A stretch of 64,000 nt of DNA from Arthonia radiata. Lineage: Eukaryota > Ascomycota > Arthoniomycetes > Arthoniales > Arthoniaceae. Position 1 is the first letter of the stretch, and each line of letters starts with the position of its first letter. This document shows positions 55,874 to 64,000 of this stretch, piece by piece. The stretch is taken from assembly GCA_002989075.1 (NCBI GenBank), contig PSQN01000005.1:620001-684000 (forward strand). The letters run 5' to 3'. A model generated the notes under the pieces. The model had not been told where the DNA came from, searched no databases, and saw only the letters and a program-made list of their open reading frames with translations. A program made the translations under genes and the position numbers.

Positions 55874-57664
55874 ATAATTCTATACAACGATAGAGACTTA
55901 GTTAATTACTAAGATACCTAAGAAATATAATTAGTTCCGATATCTATTTAAGAAAGCTAAGCTAAACTTAGCTCTTTTAGAATATAAACTATAGGATTAT
56001 ATAATATCTTTATAGAAAGGTAAAACACTAATATTTAGTTTAATATACTCTCTATTAGAAGTAGAAAATTAAGCGCTCTACAACTATCTCAATAAAAACC
56101 TTAAGAAAGACTTTATTTAGAAATTAATATTACTAGCCGGATACCTAATACTCTTTGTACTAAAGAAGAATAGTAAATTACGACTCTACGTACATTATAG
56201 ACAACTTAATAGAGTAACTATTAAAAACCGGTACCCCTTACTATATATTAATAAAATAACAGACCAATTATATAATATATAATAGTTTACTAAGTTTAAT
56301 CTATAAGGAGTCTATAACCTTATCTATATAAAGAAAGGTAAAGAATAGAAAACAGCCTTCTATACTAGATACAGACTTTTTAAGTATTATATTATATTCT
56401 TTAGGCTTACAAACGTACTAGTATTATTTTAGAAACTAATTAACAATATACTTAGTAATTACCTAGATATATTTATAACTACTTATCTAGGTAATATCCT
56501 AGTATATAGCTGTATACTAGAAGAATATAAGAAATATATTAAGAAGATATTAGAAAGATTAGTACGTATCGATTTACAAATTAATATTAAGAAAACCTAG
56601 TTTTACTAACGATCCATTAAATTTCTTAGATTTAAAATTACCGAGTATAGTCTCTAAATAAAAGATTCAAAGATCTAGTTTATTTTAATTTAGCCTATAC
56701 TAAAGAATATAAAACAATTATAATAGTTTCTTGGTTTTACTAACTATTATAGATAATAGATATCTAACTTTAGCTAAATTATAGTACTACTATCTTAATA
56801 AATAATATAATCGATAGAATTCTTCTAGACGTAAAAAGAATAATTAGTATTTAAAGAGCTTAAGGTAGCTTTTAAGATCGAACCTATACTAGCTATATTT
56901 AATCCTAAGCTATTAATTATTATAGAAATAGACGCGTTAGACTATATAATTAGAGTATATATAAGTTAAAATAATAAGGAAAGAAAGCTTAGATTAGTAG
57001 CTTTCTACTTAAGAAAAAAATTATCTATAGAACAAAACTACAATATTTATAATAAAGAGCTTTTAGCTATTATAGCAGTATTTAAAATATAGCGAGCTTA
57101 CTTAGAGAGAGCAAACTATATAATTATAGTATATATAGACTATAAGAATCTAACTTACTTTATAATAATAAAGAAACTTAACTATAGATAAGTTAGATAG
57201 TTAGAAACTATAGCTCTATACAACTTTATTATTATCTATAAGAAGGGTTCTAAGAACAATAGAGCCGACGCTCTAAGCTAACGTTTAGATTACCTTAATA
57301 ATAAGCAATATATCGAGCATATAATATTCTAAGAATATAATAACGAGATTAGATATAATTAATTAGCTATAATAACTAAGTTTGTTATCGAACTAAATAG
57401 CCGAATCCTAGATATCCTAAACAACCCTAAGACCTACTAGGAAAACGAGAAACAATACCTAAGATTAATAAAAAATAATAAAGACTATTATAAGTTCTAA
57501 GGTAAAATCTACGTTCTAAGGAATCTAATCTAATATATTATTAGTAACTTCTATAATAACCTAACGAAAGGATATAAGAGTATCGATAACACTATTAAAA
57601 AAATTACGAGAATGTACTATATCCCAAGAATCTAACACTACGTTAAGGATTATATCTAAGAATA
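55874..57664 (+). mobile_element. RIP-degraded Ty3/gypsy remnant, RT and RNase H part
   Basis: Plus-strand translation with stops reads as a chromovirus-like pol. [50 protein letters not shown] followed by stop-KTAFYTRY (Trp lost to stop). RNase H: ETDALDYIIRVYIS, NYNIYNKELLAIIAVFKI and KKGSKNNRADALS. The integrase zinc-binding region begins at about 57600 (MYYIPRIQHYVKDYI with Q lost) and is cut at 57664. Extremely AT-rich. The 5' part of the element is missing, presumably at the copia boundary. Confidence 0.88.
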
Positions 57665-57697
57665 CTGTCCATCCCGGTGTCGCGGGACACCCTGCGT
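57665..57697 (+). repeat. left terminal inverted repeat of the Fot1-like transposon
   Basis: Begins ctgtccatcccgg and continues tcgcgggacaccctgcgt. It pairs with 63516-63548. Weaker similarity between the ends continues for about 20 bp beyond (gacgc, atttct). Confidence 0.92.
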
Positions 57698-58545
57698 CGC
57701 GAGACGCTATCGCGTATTTCTAGAAATATCTCTCCACACACTCATTTTTGGCTCTTTGTCTTAGTAAAAGCACTTTTCTTTCTCCCTTCATGCGACACTT
57801 TTACATACTTTTGCGCAAAATAGCCCATCCTAAGCTGATCCCTCCGCTATCAAAATGTGCAGCTATGTTCTAGCTGAATCTTTATCGTATCATAGAAAAC
57901 ATTTATTAGATTATAATGATCTGAAACACACATCTACGAATAGCTCGACTGAATAACTTCGATCAACAATACACGCCGAAGCAAATATCGACTTTGCGAG
58001 TGTTACTGCAAGAATAAGAAGGTAGATCTACCACTACCTGCATAAAGCCAAGCTCGGATCGTGCGGGGAGTTGTTAGCTTACTCCTACTCAGCTCGGCCG
58101 AGAGCTCGGCTCATCCACTCCAGACACAAGTAAGCTACGGTCGGGTCGGCGAGGTCGGAAGCCAGAACACTCTTGTTGGTTCAGCAAAGCAAGCTTTCCT
58201 CACACCCTGAGAAGTAGAATAGACAGCAATCCCAGGCTTCAAGTAAATGCATACAAGTATGACACTGGCATCGTGTCAATTCTTCAGAGTAAGATGGCCA
58301 AAAGTCGGTTTCCGCGATGCTACACCAGGCCTTTGGCAGTGTTGTGAATACTCCTCCTCAGCTGCGGTGGCAAACGCTTAGACGTCGATCAGGAGGCTGT
58401 ACGCCGCCGATCAGGTGGCTGTACGGTGGTGATCAAGAGGCAGTGCTCGAGGCAGTGCTCAGGATGGTAGGATACATAAGCGGTGCTCCTGTACGCAGTA
58501 GCTAGCAAGGTCGGTAGTAGTACTCAATCGACAGTATCCTCTGCA
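57698..58545. other. left non-coding arm of the transposon
   Basis: About 850 bp between the inverted repeat and the NLR stop codon. It contains short direct repeats (ggctgtacg.. near 58390-58420, aggcagtgctc twice near 58439-58460). No gene recognised; the frame at 58317-58505 lacks similarity. Confidence 0.5.
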
Positions 58546-60717
58546 CTACGCACAACAGGCAGCTCTGAACTGTCGTTGACACTCAAGTGTGTGCGGATGC
58601 TCTATCCCTAGAACTACGACGAGTCCGGTTGAGGCGCGCTCATACAGCAAGATGGTTTCATCGCGTCGACCGAGACGGTTAAGTAACTCTGCACGACACC
58701 ATACACTAGTCAGCGTGTCAGGATGCTCCCTCCCAAGCACCTTCTCCCTTCCCTCCATCGCTCGCCGATTCATCTCCTCCGCCGCCTCGTATTGTCCCTG
58801 GTCTTGTAGCACTAATGCGAGGTTGTTTACGCTTGTTAGCGTGTTGGGATGCTCCTTCCCAAGCACCTTCTCGCTTCCCTCCATCGCTCGCCGATTCATC
58901 TCCTCCGCCGCCTCGTATTGTCCCTGGTCTTGTAGCACTGATGCGAGGTTGTTTACGCTTGTTAGCGTGTCGGGATGCTCCTTCCCAAGCACCTTCTCCC
59001 TTCCCTCCATCGCTCGCCGATTCATCTCCTCCGCCGCCTCGTATTTTCCCTGCCTTCGTAATACTCCTGCTAGGTCGGTCAGACTCCACAACCATCCCCT
59101 CTCATCTATTTCTTTGAGACCTTCCCGCTCTACCAGTTCAAACGACCGGAGCTCATATTCAGCATGATATTGTCCTGTGTACCTGAGGAAGTCTCCCAAT
59201 GATCTAATCAGGTCGAGACTACGCCCTGGTATCTGTGCTGATATCTTATGCCATTCCCGTAGTCGCGCTACGCTCGACAATATATGCGGTGTGATTCGAC
59301 TTCTCCATGCTGGATCACGCTGCCTCTGCTGCACTGCCCACTCCAAGAATGCGAGACTACTCGAGCTGTACTCTCCTTGCTTTTTCTCTTCTAGCCGGTC
59401 AAAGCCCCATGCGTGTACTAACTTGTGCATAGAGTATCCGTCCTGCTCGTTCTTCAATTGGATCAAAGAGTATTTTGATAATGCTTCCAGTGCCTCGTCG
59501 AGCACCGCCTCAAATGGCGCGTCGGCCGACAGAAACGTTTTCCACGCGTCTCCCTGACTCTCGCTAGGCGCAACAAATGAATCAGGCTGGGGATGGAACA
59601 GCTCGAGGAAGATGTCCTCCGGATCCAAGAAAGCGAAGAAGCTAAGCAGCCTTACTGCCATAGGACACTGCTTCGCTATTGCATCGAGCGAAATTTCCCA
59701 CGTGGTCAACACACTCTCCCCATACTGGTGAATCTGTTGTTTCGCTTTCCGACTCAACAACCTTCTCCTTCCTTGCCGGTACTCCAGCAGATATGTTTGG
59801 ATGTTCGACCATATGCGTGGAGTCGCCGCGACGTATGCTCCCGCTAGCGTAACAGCCAATGCTAGGTAATCGAGCTCTGCAACGATGCGATCCGCCTCTT
59901 CCGGCACAGCCTCCGTAGCGTTGCGCATTTTGCTGCATCGCACGAACATGTCCACCGCTTCCGCAGGCGCCAGCTTGCCGACCTCCACCGCTTCGAGCTC
60001 TGTCATGTCCACCGCTGTCCGGCTCCGCGTCGTGACGATGATTTCAATTCCGGGCACATCGAGAAGATACCGTCGAAGATCGATAAAGTAAGGGTCGCTC
60101 TCGTCATCGAGGCTGTCCGCATTGTCGAACACGAATAGCCATCTGCCGGCGCGACCATGAAAGTATGACTTCACCGCAGTGATAACGCGATCAATATCGA
60201 GCTGGACCGAAGCTGCGTCCTGGCCGCCGCCAAACAGCAGGCCATATATCTGCAGGTAGTCGCGCTCTACCGACTCTCGCAGTCTTGTATCTACCCAGAA
60301 TACTGCCAGATAGTCCTCGCGATGCGTGTGAATGTAATTCAGAGCAAGCTGCGACTTTCCCGCTCCGCCCAAGCCGACTAACACGAGGATGACGTTTTGG
60401 GAGATCTCAGTAGCACGCATACTGTGCAGCCGCTCTTCCACCTGCTTCTGCAGCTCTGGCCGTACCACATAGGTGGCGACTGGCTTTAGCGATCTATACG
60501 AGTACGTGCCGGTGTAGCCTGGCCGCGTCTGCGCTCGCTCGACGTAGTGAATGGTATCTGCGATGAATTGGTTGCCAGCTCCGCTCTGGTTGTAGTTCTT
60601 CTGTGCTCCGTAGCCCGCATTGACGTTCAGCGACCCCGCATCGGAATGCGAATAATGCGCGGGCCGGCAGCCGTCCGCCGGTCGTAATGTCGGCGCGACA
60701 TTCGTGTCGTCAGACAT
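58546..60717 (-). CDS. NLR-like STAND protein: amyloid-like N-terminal motif, NB-ARC, TPR repeats
   Basis: Single exon, ATG 60717, 723 aa. Residues 1-60 are disordered and carry NVNAGYGAQKNYNQSG (31-46). NB-ARC domain about 80-400: Walker A GLGGAGKSQ (115-123), Walker B WLFVFDNAD (193-201), the TTRSR sensor (IIVTTRSRTAV) and a winged-helix part with MHKLVHAWG. The C-terminus holds kinesin-light-chain-type TPRs with three near-identical 42-residue units (EAAEEMNRRAMEG..VLGKEHP). Fungal NLRs of this design detect non-self and trigger cell death through a partner. The partner gene starts 498 bp away in the opposite direction. No frameshift or premature stop; codon use is normal, unlike the surrounding repeat DNA. 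Confidence 0.92.
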   Translation of the reverse strand: MSDDTNVAPTLRPADGCRPAHYSHSDAGSLNVNAGYGAQKNYNQSGAGNQFIADTIHYVERAQTRPGYTGTYSYRSLKPVATYVVRPELQKQVEERLHSMRATEISQNVILVLVGLGGAGKSQLALNYIHTHREDYLAVFWVDTRLRESVERDYLQIYGLLFGGGQDAASVQLDIDRVITAVKSYFHGRAGRWLFVFDNADSLDDESDPYFIDLRRYLLDVPGIEIIVTTRSRTAVDMTELEAVEVGKLAPAEAVDMFVRCSKMRNATEAVPEEADRIVAELDYLALAVTLAGAYVAATPRIWSNIQTYLLEYRQGRRRLLSRKAKQQIHQYGESVLTTWEISLDAIAKQCPMAVRLLSFFAFLDPEDIFLELFHPQPDSFVAPSESQGDAWKTFLSADAPFEAVLDEALEALSKYSLIQLKNEQDGYSMHKLVHAWGFDRLEEKKQGEYSSSSLAFLEWAVQQRQRDPAWRSRITPHILSSVARLREWHKISAQIPGRSLDLIRSLGDFLRYTGQYHAEYELRSFELVEREGLKEIDERGWLWSLTDLAGVLRRQGKYEAAEEMNRRAMEGREKVLGKEHPDTLTSVNNLASVLQDQGQYEAAEEMNRRAMEGSEKVLGKEHPNTLTSVNNLALVLQDQGQYEAAEEMNRRAMEGREKVLGREHPDTLTSVWCRAELLNRLGRRDETILLYERASTGLVVVLGIEHPHTLECQRQFRAACCA
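58715..59092 (-). repeat. three tandem 126-bp units encoding TPRs
   Basis: Units 58715-58840, 58841-58966 and 58967-59092 are nearly identical at the DNA level, differing at a few positions, with the third diverging at its end. Each encodes one 42-residue TPR. Confidence 0.9.
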
Positions 60718-61215
60718 GTGGAGAGTAAGAACGTCGTATCTCGTTTTCAGTAGGATAACAATTCAGATTGCGCTGTAGGAGCGGCTTAGGCTTGGTTTGC
60801 AGACAGGGAGCTTGTGGGAAAAGCGAGGACAGAGTGGCCGCATTATGCCACGCAGCGGCTGAGCTGGACGTGCAGCTCAAGGCTGGAAGGAGCGTGGCTG
60901 GGTCACACCATGCAGCAGCTGAGCTTGGCAAGACCGGTCATTGGGCTTGCCCGCATGAGCTTTTATCTTCGGTGCAGAGGTCCAATGAAACACTCACACG
61001 TTTTGTCGCGCAGTAGGAATGGAGTGGGGATCTAGAAAGCATGCTCCTCTACATAAATAGCTCGACAGCCTTGCGCTGCTGCTCCGTCGTGGTAATCGAG
61101 CTCAAAGCCATTTGCTCGCCTTCGATATCTTTCCTGAAACAGGTACTCGTGCACACCAAGTCTGCCCCAGAAAAAACACGCTAAAGCCGCATACTACAGT
61201 TCTAGCTCATGTAGC
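60718..61215. other. divergent promoter between NLR and SesA-like genes
   Basis: 498 bp shared by the head-to-head pair. It contains related copies of gcagctgagct..ggc (near 60850 and 60912). ORFs here are unsupported. Confidence 0.5.
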
Positions 61216-61833
61216 ATGGCGGATCCACTGAGCATCATCACTTCGATTATCACACTGTTAGATGCTACCAAAAAAATCTACGACAAGGTCCAAGATACAA
61301 CACATCTCCCGCAGGCGTTCGCCCAGATATACTCGCGAATCGGCTTAGCCACTCAGACACTACGCGAAGTCCACCAGAAATATCAGACGAACAGCGAAGA
61401 AGAGGCGAAGATTGCGGGCACACTGCAGGGATGCCAAAGAGACGCAGAAGACTTGAAGAACATGTACGAGATTACCTGCACGGCAGCGAACTCAGAGTGG
61501 TTTCGACGCTACAAAGGATACCTCTCGAACATGGTGCATGACCGCAAGGGTAAGGTAGAGGACAAATGGAGAAGCCTACTGGAGGGCCTCGAAGTGCTGC
61601 GAGGGTATCACTTGTTTAAGACCTTATCGACCGCGAAGGAGATTGCGGCTGCAATGAAGGAAGCGCAGGAGATCGAAAGCTCACTGCCTGACGATGAGGC
61701 ATCGTTCAATCACTATGGGCCAGGGCCTATGAATGTTAACACTGGCGTGGGTACACAGCGTAATTACAATCAGAGCGGTGGCTCGAATAATAAACAATAT
61801 AACGCAGAAACTCAGCACTTCGGCAAGAATTAA
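61216..61833 (+). CDS. SesA-like N-terminal-domain protein with C-terminal amyloid-like motif
   Basis: Single exon, ATG 61216, 205 aa. Residues 1-150 match the NACHT/NLR-associated SesA-type helical domain: MADPLSIITSIITLLDATKK, the IYSRIGLATQTLREV helix, CQRDAEDLKNMYE and WRSLLEGLEVLRGY. There is no nucleotide-binding domain. The C-terminus carries NVNTGVGTQRNYNQSG (173-188), 12 of 16 residues identical to the motif at the N-terminus of the divergent NLR, then NNKQYNAETQHFG. In known fungal pairs the NLR motif templates the same fold in the effector, switching on a helical cell-death or enzyme domain. SesA is linked to the sigma element of Nectria. Effector activity is inferred, not shown. 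Confidence 0.85.
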   Translation: MADPLSIITSIITLLDATKKIYDKVQDTTHLPQAFAQIYSRIGLATQTLREVHQKYQTNSEEEAKIAGTLQGCQRDAEDLKNMYEITCTAANSEWFRRYKGYLSNMVHDRKGKVEDKWRSLLEGLEVLRGYHLFKTLSTAKEIAAAMKEAQEIESSLPDDEASFNHYGPGPMNVNTGVGTQRNYNQSGGSNNKQYNAETQHFGKN

Positions 61834-61898
61834 TTGGAGGTCTACTCAATGCGGAAATGGATGCAGTGTCGTCCAGATCAGATACCCTGTATCTGAGT

Positions 61899-63152
61899 CT
61901 AATTTGGCAGATTCTTCAATACCTTATCCGGGTTAAATAGGAACAGTCTGCTTTTACTCCATCCTGCAAGAACGTTCCGCTTGGTGAATGCTCTTTCCCT
62001 GGCGGGGCTATATAGAGAGGTGAAATGCTCTTTACCAATAGTATTTACATCTCCGCGCTCAAGTCGCTCTACACTGTCGCGGTAGGCTGCTTTCAATGAC
62101 GCAAATACGGCAATGTCACATGGCTGAAGCTTGTCTGATGTATGCGAAGGGAGGCGGCAAAGAATGATGTTGTTAGCGAAGCAAAACTCCAAAATTTCAA
62201 GCGATTCGTGTGCGCCAAAACCGTCGCAGATCAGCACCCGTGGTTTGTGGCCAGCTCTGTCTTTGGTCTGGGGATCGAATACACACTTCAGCCGTTCAAA
62301 GCTGATCTTCGAATTAGTATATCCAGATTCGGAGCAGGCGTAATGCCATTCAGGTGTAGAAAACGTGGTCCAGTCGCTTCGATAAGTCGTAGCTAGCCAG
62401 ATGATCATGAGTTTCAAGTACCTACCGTCAGCGCTAATACACTCAATCGCAGTAACTATCGTTCGCTTGACACGCGCGCCTCTGTAATTTCGCATATCGT
62501 CCTTTCCCATAAGAACTTTCACGGAACCAAGCATGGAAAGCATGACCCTAGTCTCATCAGTGTTATAAACATTCTTAGGCAGAACATCTAGATCTTCGAG
62601 CACCTTTCTGATCACCTCGTACCAATGTTTAATCTTTGGTAAAGTATTCTTCTCGTGACGAGTCCAATCAAGTGCCGTGACTCTCTTCGCTTTGAGTTCG
62701 GGGTGACGATTCTCGAAGGCCTTGGCCCAGTTCTTACCAGGGGTCTTAGAGGGTCTGTCTTGCGCAGACCGGTGACGGGTAGCACTAAAGGCAATGAAAG
62801 GCACATGCTTGATTCGCACAGGTTGTCCGAGCGCAGACCTTTGTAGCAAGAACTCTACTACCGCCTTCTCTTCAGCCGGCGTAAGGTACTGCTGGCTCTG
62901 GCCTTTGGCTTCGATCGACTGGCGACCATGCGCACGGTAATGGAGGGTGGAGCGCGGAACTCCGCTGTTATCTGCAAAGACGCGGTAAGATCTACGTACG
63001 CCGGAGGGCATACTATGTGCGAGCGCTCGACTAGCTGAATCCATGTCGACGACAGCATGTCGAAGGCGGAGACGTGTGAGAACGGTAGAATTGGCGAGCG
63101 CGGCTACAGATTCTTCTAGAAACACATCGGTTTGAACTAAATATAGCTTCAT
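61899..63152 (-). CDS. Fot1/pogo-type DDE transposase
   Basis: ATG 63152, 417 aa (a GTG codon precedes it in frame). Psq-like helix-turn-helix near residues 40-75 (GVRRSYRVFADNSGVPRSTL), CENP-B-type second DNA-binding part (LTPAEEKAVVEFLLQRSALGQP and WAKAFENRHPELKAKR), then the catalytic domain: first Asp in VYNTDETRV, second in LICDGFGAHESL and third in LQPCDIAVFASLKAAY, after the CRLPSHTSDK box. The WxxxxxxLFNPDKVL ending is typical. No stops or frameshifts, so it may still be active. It is convergent with the SesA-like gene (65 bp apart) and probably acts on the inverted repeats at both ends. Confidence 0.92.
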   Translation of the reverse strand: MKLYLVQTDVFLEESVAALANSTVLTRLRLRHAVVDMDSASRALAHSMPSGVRRSYRVFADNSGVPRSTLHYRAHGRQSIEAKGQSQQYLTPAEEKAVVEFLLQRSALGQPVRIKHVPFIAFSATRHRSAQDRPSKTPGKNWAKAFENRHPELKAKRVTALDWTRHEKNTLPKIKHWYEVIRKVLEDLDVLPKNVYNTDETRVMLSMLGSVKVLMGKDDMRNYRGARVKRTIVTAIECISADGRYLKLMIIWLATTYRSDWTTFSTPEWHYACSESGYTNSKISFERLKCVFDPQTKDRAGHKPRVLICDGFGAHESLEILEFCFANNIILCRLPSHTSDKLQPCDIAVFASLKAAYRDSVERLERGDVNTIGKEHFTSLYSPARERAFTKRNVLAGWSKSRLFLFNPDKVLKNLPN

Positions 63153-63515
63153 CACCAGAACGAATCTCCAATTGCGACATCCGGTGACAAAGCTGTGGCT
63201 TGGCTTGAGATGAGGCGCTCGGCCGAGCTAGCCGGGGCTAAGCTACTTCTTTCTCCGCCTTTCTGGGTTTCGCTTCCTAGAAAAGCTGGGTGATCAGCCC
63301 TGTTTATCCCTGTAATGGCGCTCACAAGGTCTGCATTAGCTTCAAAAAGAGCGTGCACTTTGACGGCAGGGGGATAAGCTCGAGAAGTGCCGTTTTGTAT
63401 AAAAACACGCGGAAATGGCGTATAAAGATAAAAAGAGAAAGGCGTTTACTAAGGCGAATAGTCGAAAATGGGTGTGTAATGAGTTATTGTAAGAAATGTA
63501 GGATTGCGTCCCGGC
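63153..63515. other. right non-coding arm of the transposon
   Basis: 363 bp between transposase start and right inverted repeat, likely the transposase promoter. No ORF of note. Confidence 0.5.
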
Positions 63516-63548
63516 ACGCAGGGTGTCCCGCGATGCCGGGATGGACAT
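63516..63548 (-). repeat. right terminal inverted repeat of the Fot1-like transposon
   Basis: Reverse complement of 57665-57697 with three mismatches (outermost base and two central bases). Followed directly by ta at 63549-63550. Confidence 0.92.
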
Positions 63549-64000
63549 TACAACATATATATAAGAACTAAGTATCTAAGATATTTACTATACAGTAAAC
63601 TATAGCTACTAAAAATACCTAAGAGACTATAGTATATAGTATTACTAGACTATATTACTAAGTTACTAATTTCTAAGAATTTACTTATAGAAGTAGCTTA
63701 CAACGCTATTCTAGTTATATACAATAAACTAATAAAGTACGTATACCTTATACCTTATAGAGAAGCTAGTAATTTAGAACAATTAGTATATATTTCTTTA
63801 GATTATCTTAGCTAACTATAGTTAACTACAAAGAACTGTCTCTAACAGAGACTAAAAATTTATCTTACGGTTTTAGATATCCCTAATATAATAGCTAGGG
63901 ACAAAATAAAAAATGTCTACGTTGTTCTATTTGCAAACAGACAGACAAACAGAAAGAATAAACTAGACCCTAGAATAGTATCTACAAGCGTACATTAATT
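63549..64000 (+). mobile_element. Ty3/gypsy remnant, integrase part (continues beyond the window)
   Basis: Downstream half of the gypsy pol interrupted at 57664. The plus strand reads SLDYITKLL-like, NAILVIYNKLIKYVYLIPYRE and, near 63930, NRQTNRKNK, the remnants of the integrase core (..LTKY..YF.PY and DGQTER box). Stops and AT enrichment are the same as on the left side. Confidence 0.85.

Larger units (their letters stand above)
57665..63548. mobile_element. 5.9-kb Fot1/pogo-like DNA transposon carrying an NLR/SesA-like gene pair
   Basis: 33-bp terminal inverted repeats (57665-57697 and 63516-63548, three mismatches, 18 consecutive identical bases tcgcgggacaccctgcgt) are flanked by the TA dinucleotide at 57663-57664 and 63549-63550. 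Joining the flanks at one TA restores continuity of the gypsy integrase reading (..ECNI..), so this is an insertion into the retroelement. Inside are a DDE transposase (minus), a SesA-like gene (plus) and an NB-ARC/TPR gene (minus). Ordinary Fot1 elements are about 2 kb, so 3.5 kb is cargo. Interior GC and intact frames contrast with the RIP-ruined flanks. Confidence 0.88.

Noticed and set aside
58589-59167. 192-codon plus-strand ORF with internal repeats opposite the NLR
   Set aside because: It is the antisense shadow of the TPR repeats; the repeat pattern comes from the 126-bp units.
1-64000. tRNA, rRNA genes and CRISPR arrays
   Set aside because: No convincing A-box/B-box pair with a cloverleaf, no rRNA-like conserved stretch and no regularly spaced short repeats were seen; by-eye inspection could still miss a tRNA with an intron.

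Overview
The window looks like filamentous ascomycete DNA (Pezizomycotina, probably Dothideomycetes). Genes are split by short introns of about 46-95 nt with GT..AG ends and CTRAC-type branch sites. Family content is typical of that group: Chs5, New1, URC4, BglE, UstYa-like and rhodopsin-like membrane proteins, and a RID-type DNA methyltransferase. The retroelements carry the C:G to T:A decay expected of repeat-induced point mutation (RIP).

Layout. (1) 0-36 kb is a gene-dense housekeeping segment: V-ATPase subunit A (5' end missing), dynamin Vps1, a CTK1/CDK12-like kinase with an RS domain, dephospho-CoA kinase, a WG/GW-rich protein, an F-box-like protein, URC4, a membrane-anchored GH3 beta-glucosidase, Chs5, New1, a small basic protein, a DUF1772 protein, an LtrA-like membrane protein, ribosomal protein L14 and a Pmp3-like proteolipid. 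(2) 35.4-41 kb holds a RID/Masc1-type cytosine methyltransferase and three minus-strand genes or relics of one or two unrecognised families. (3) 41.2-49.5 kb reads as a candidate fungal RiPP (dikaritin-like) cluster: an amino-acid permease, a rhodopsin-fold membrane protein, an 89-residue secreted precursor with two repeats of PPIYDAGVASD, a divergently transcribed UstYa-type oxidase and a proline iminopeptidase-like hydrolase. (4) 49.8-64 kb is an AT-rich repeat island. It contains a RIP-degraded Ty1/copia element with paired 495-bp LTRs, and a RIP-degraded Ty3/gypsy element split by a 5.9-kb Fot1/pogo-like DNA transposon.

The most unusual structure is that transposon (57665-63548). Besides an apparently intact DDE transposase it encloses a head-to-head gene pair: an NB-ARC/TPR NLR-like STAND protein and a SesA-type N-terminal-domain protein. 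The two share a 16-residue Asn/Gly/Gln-rich motif, at the N-terminus of one and the C-terminus of the other. That is the arrangement of fungal NLR/effector pairs that signal by amyloid templating, here carried between transposon inverted repeats. Cargo and transposase are not RIP-mutated although the host retroelement is, so the insertion postdates the decay.

The RiPP candidate and the NLR-bearing transposon are both accessory modules beside the RIP island. The RID-like gene 13 kb away belongs to the family needed for RIP in Neurospora.
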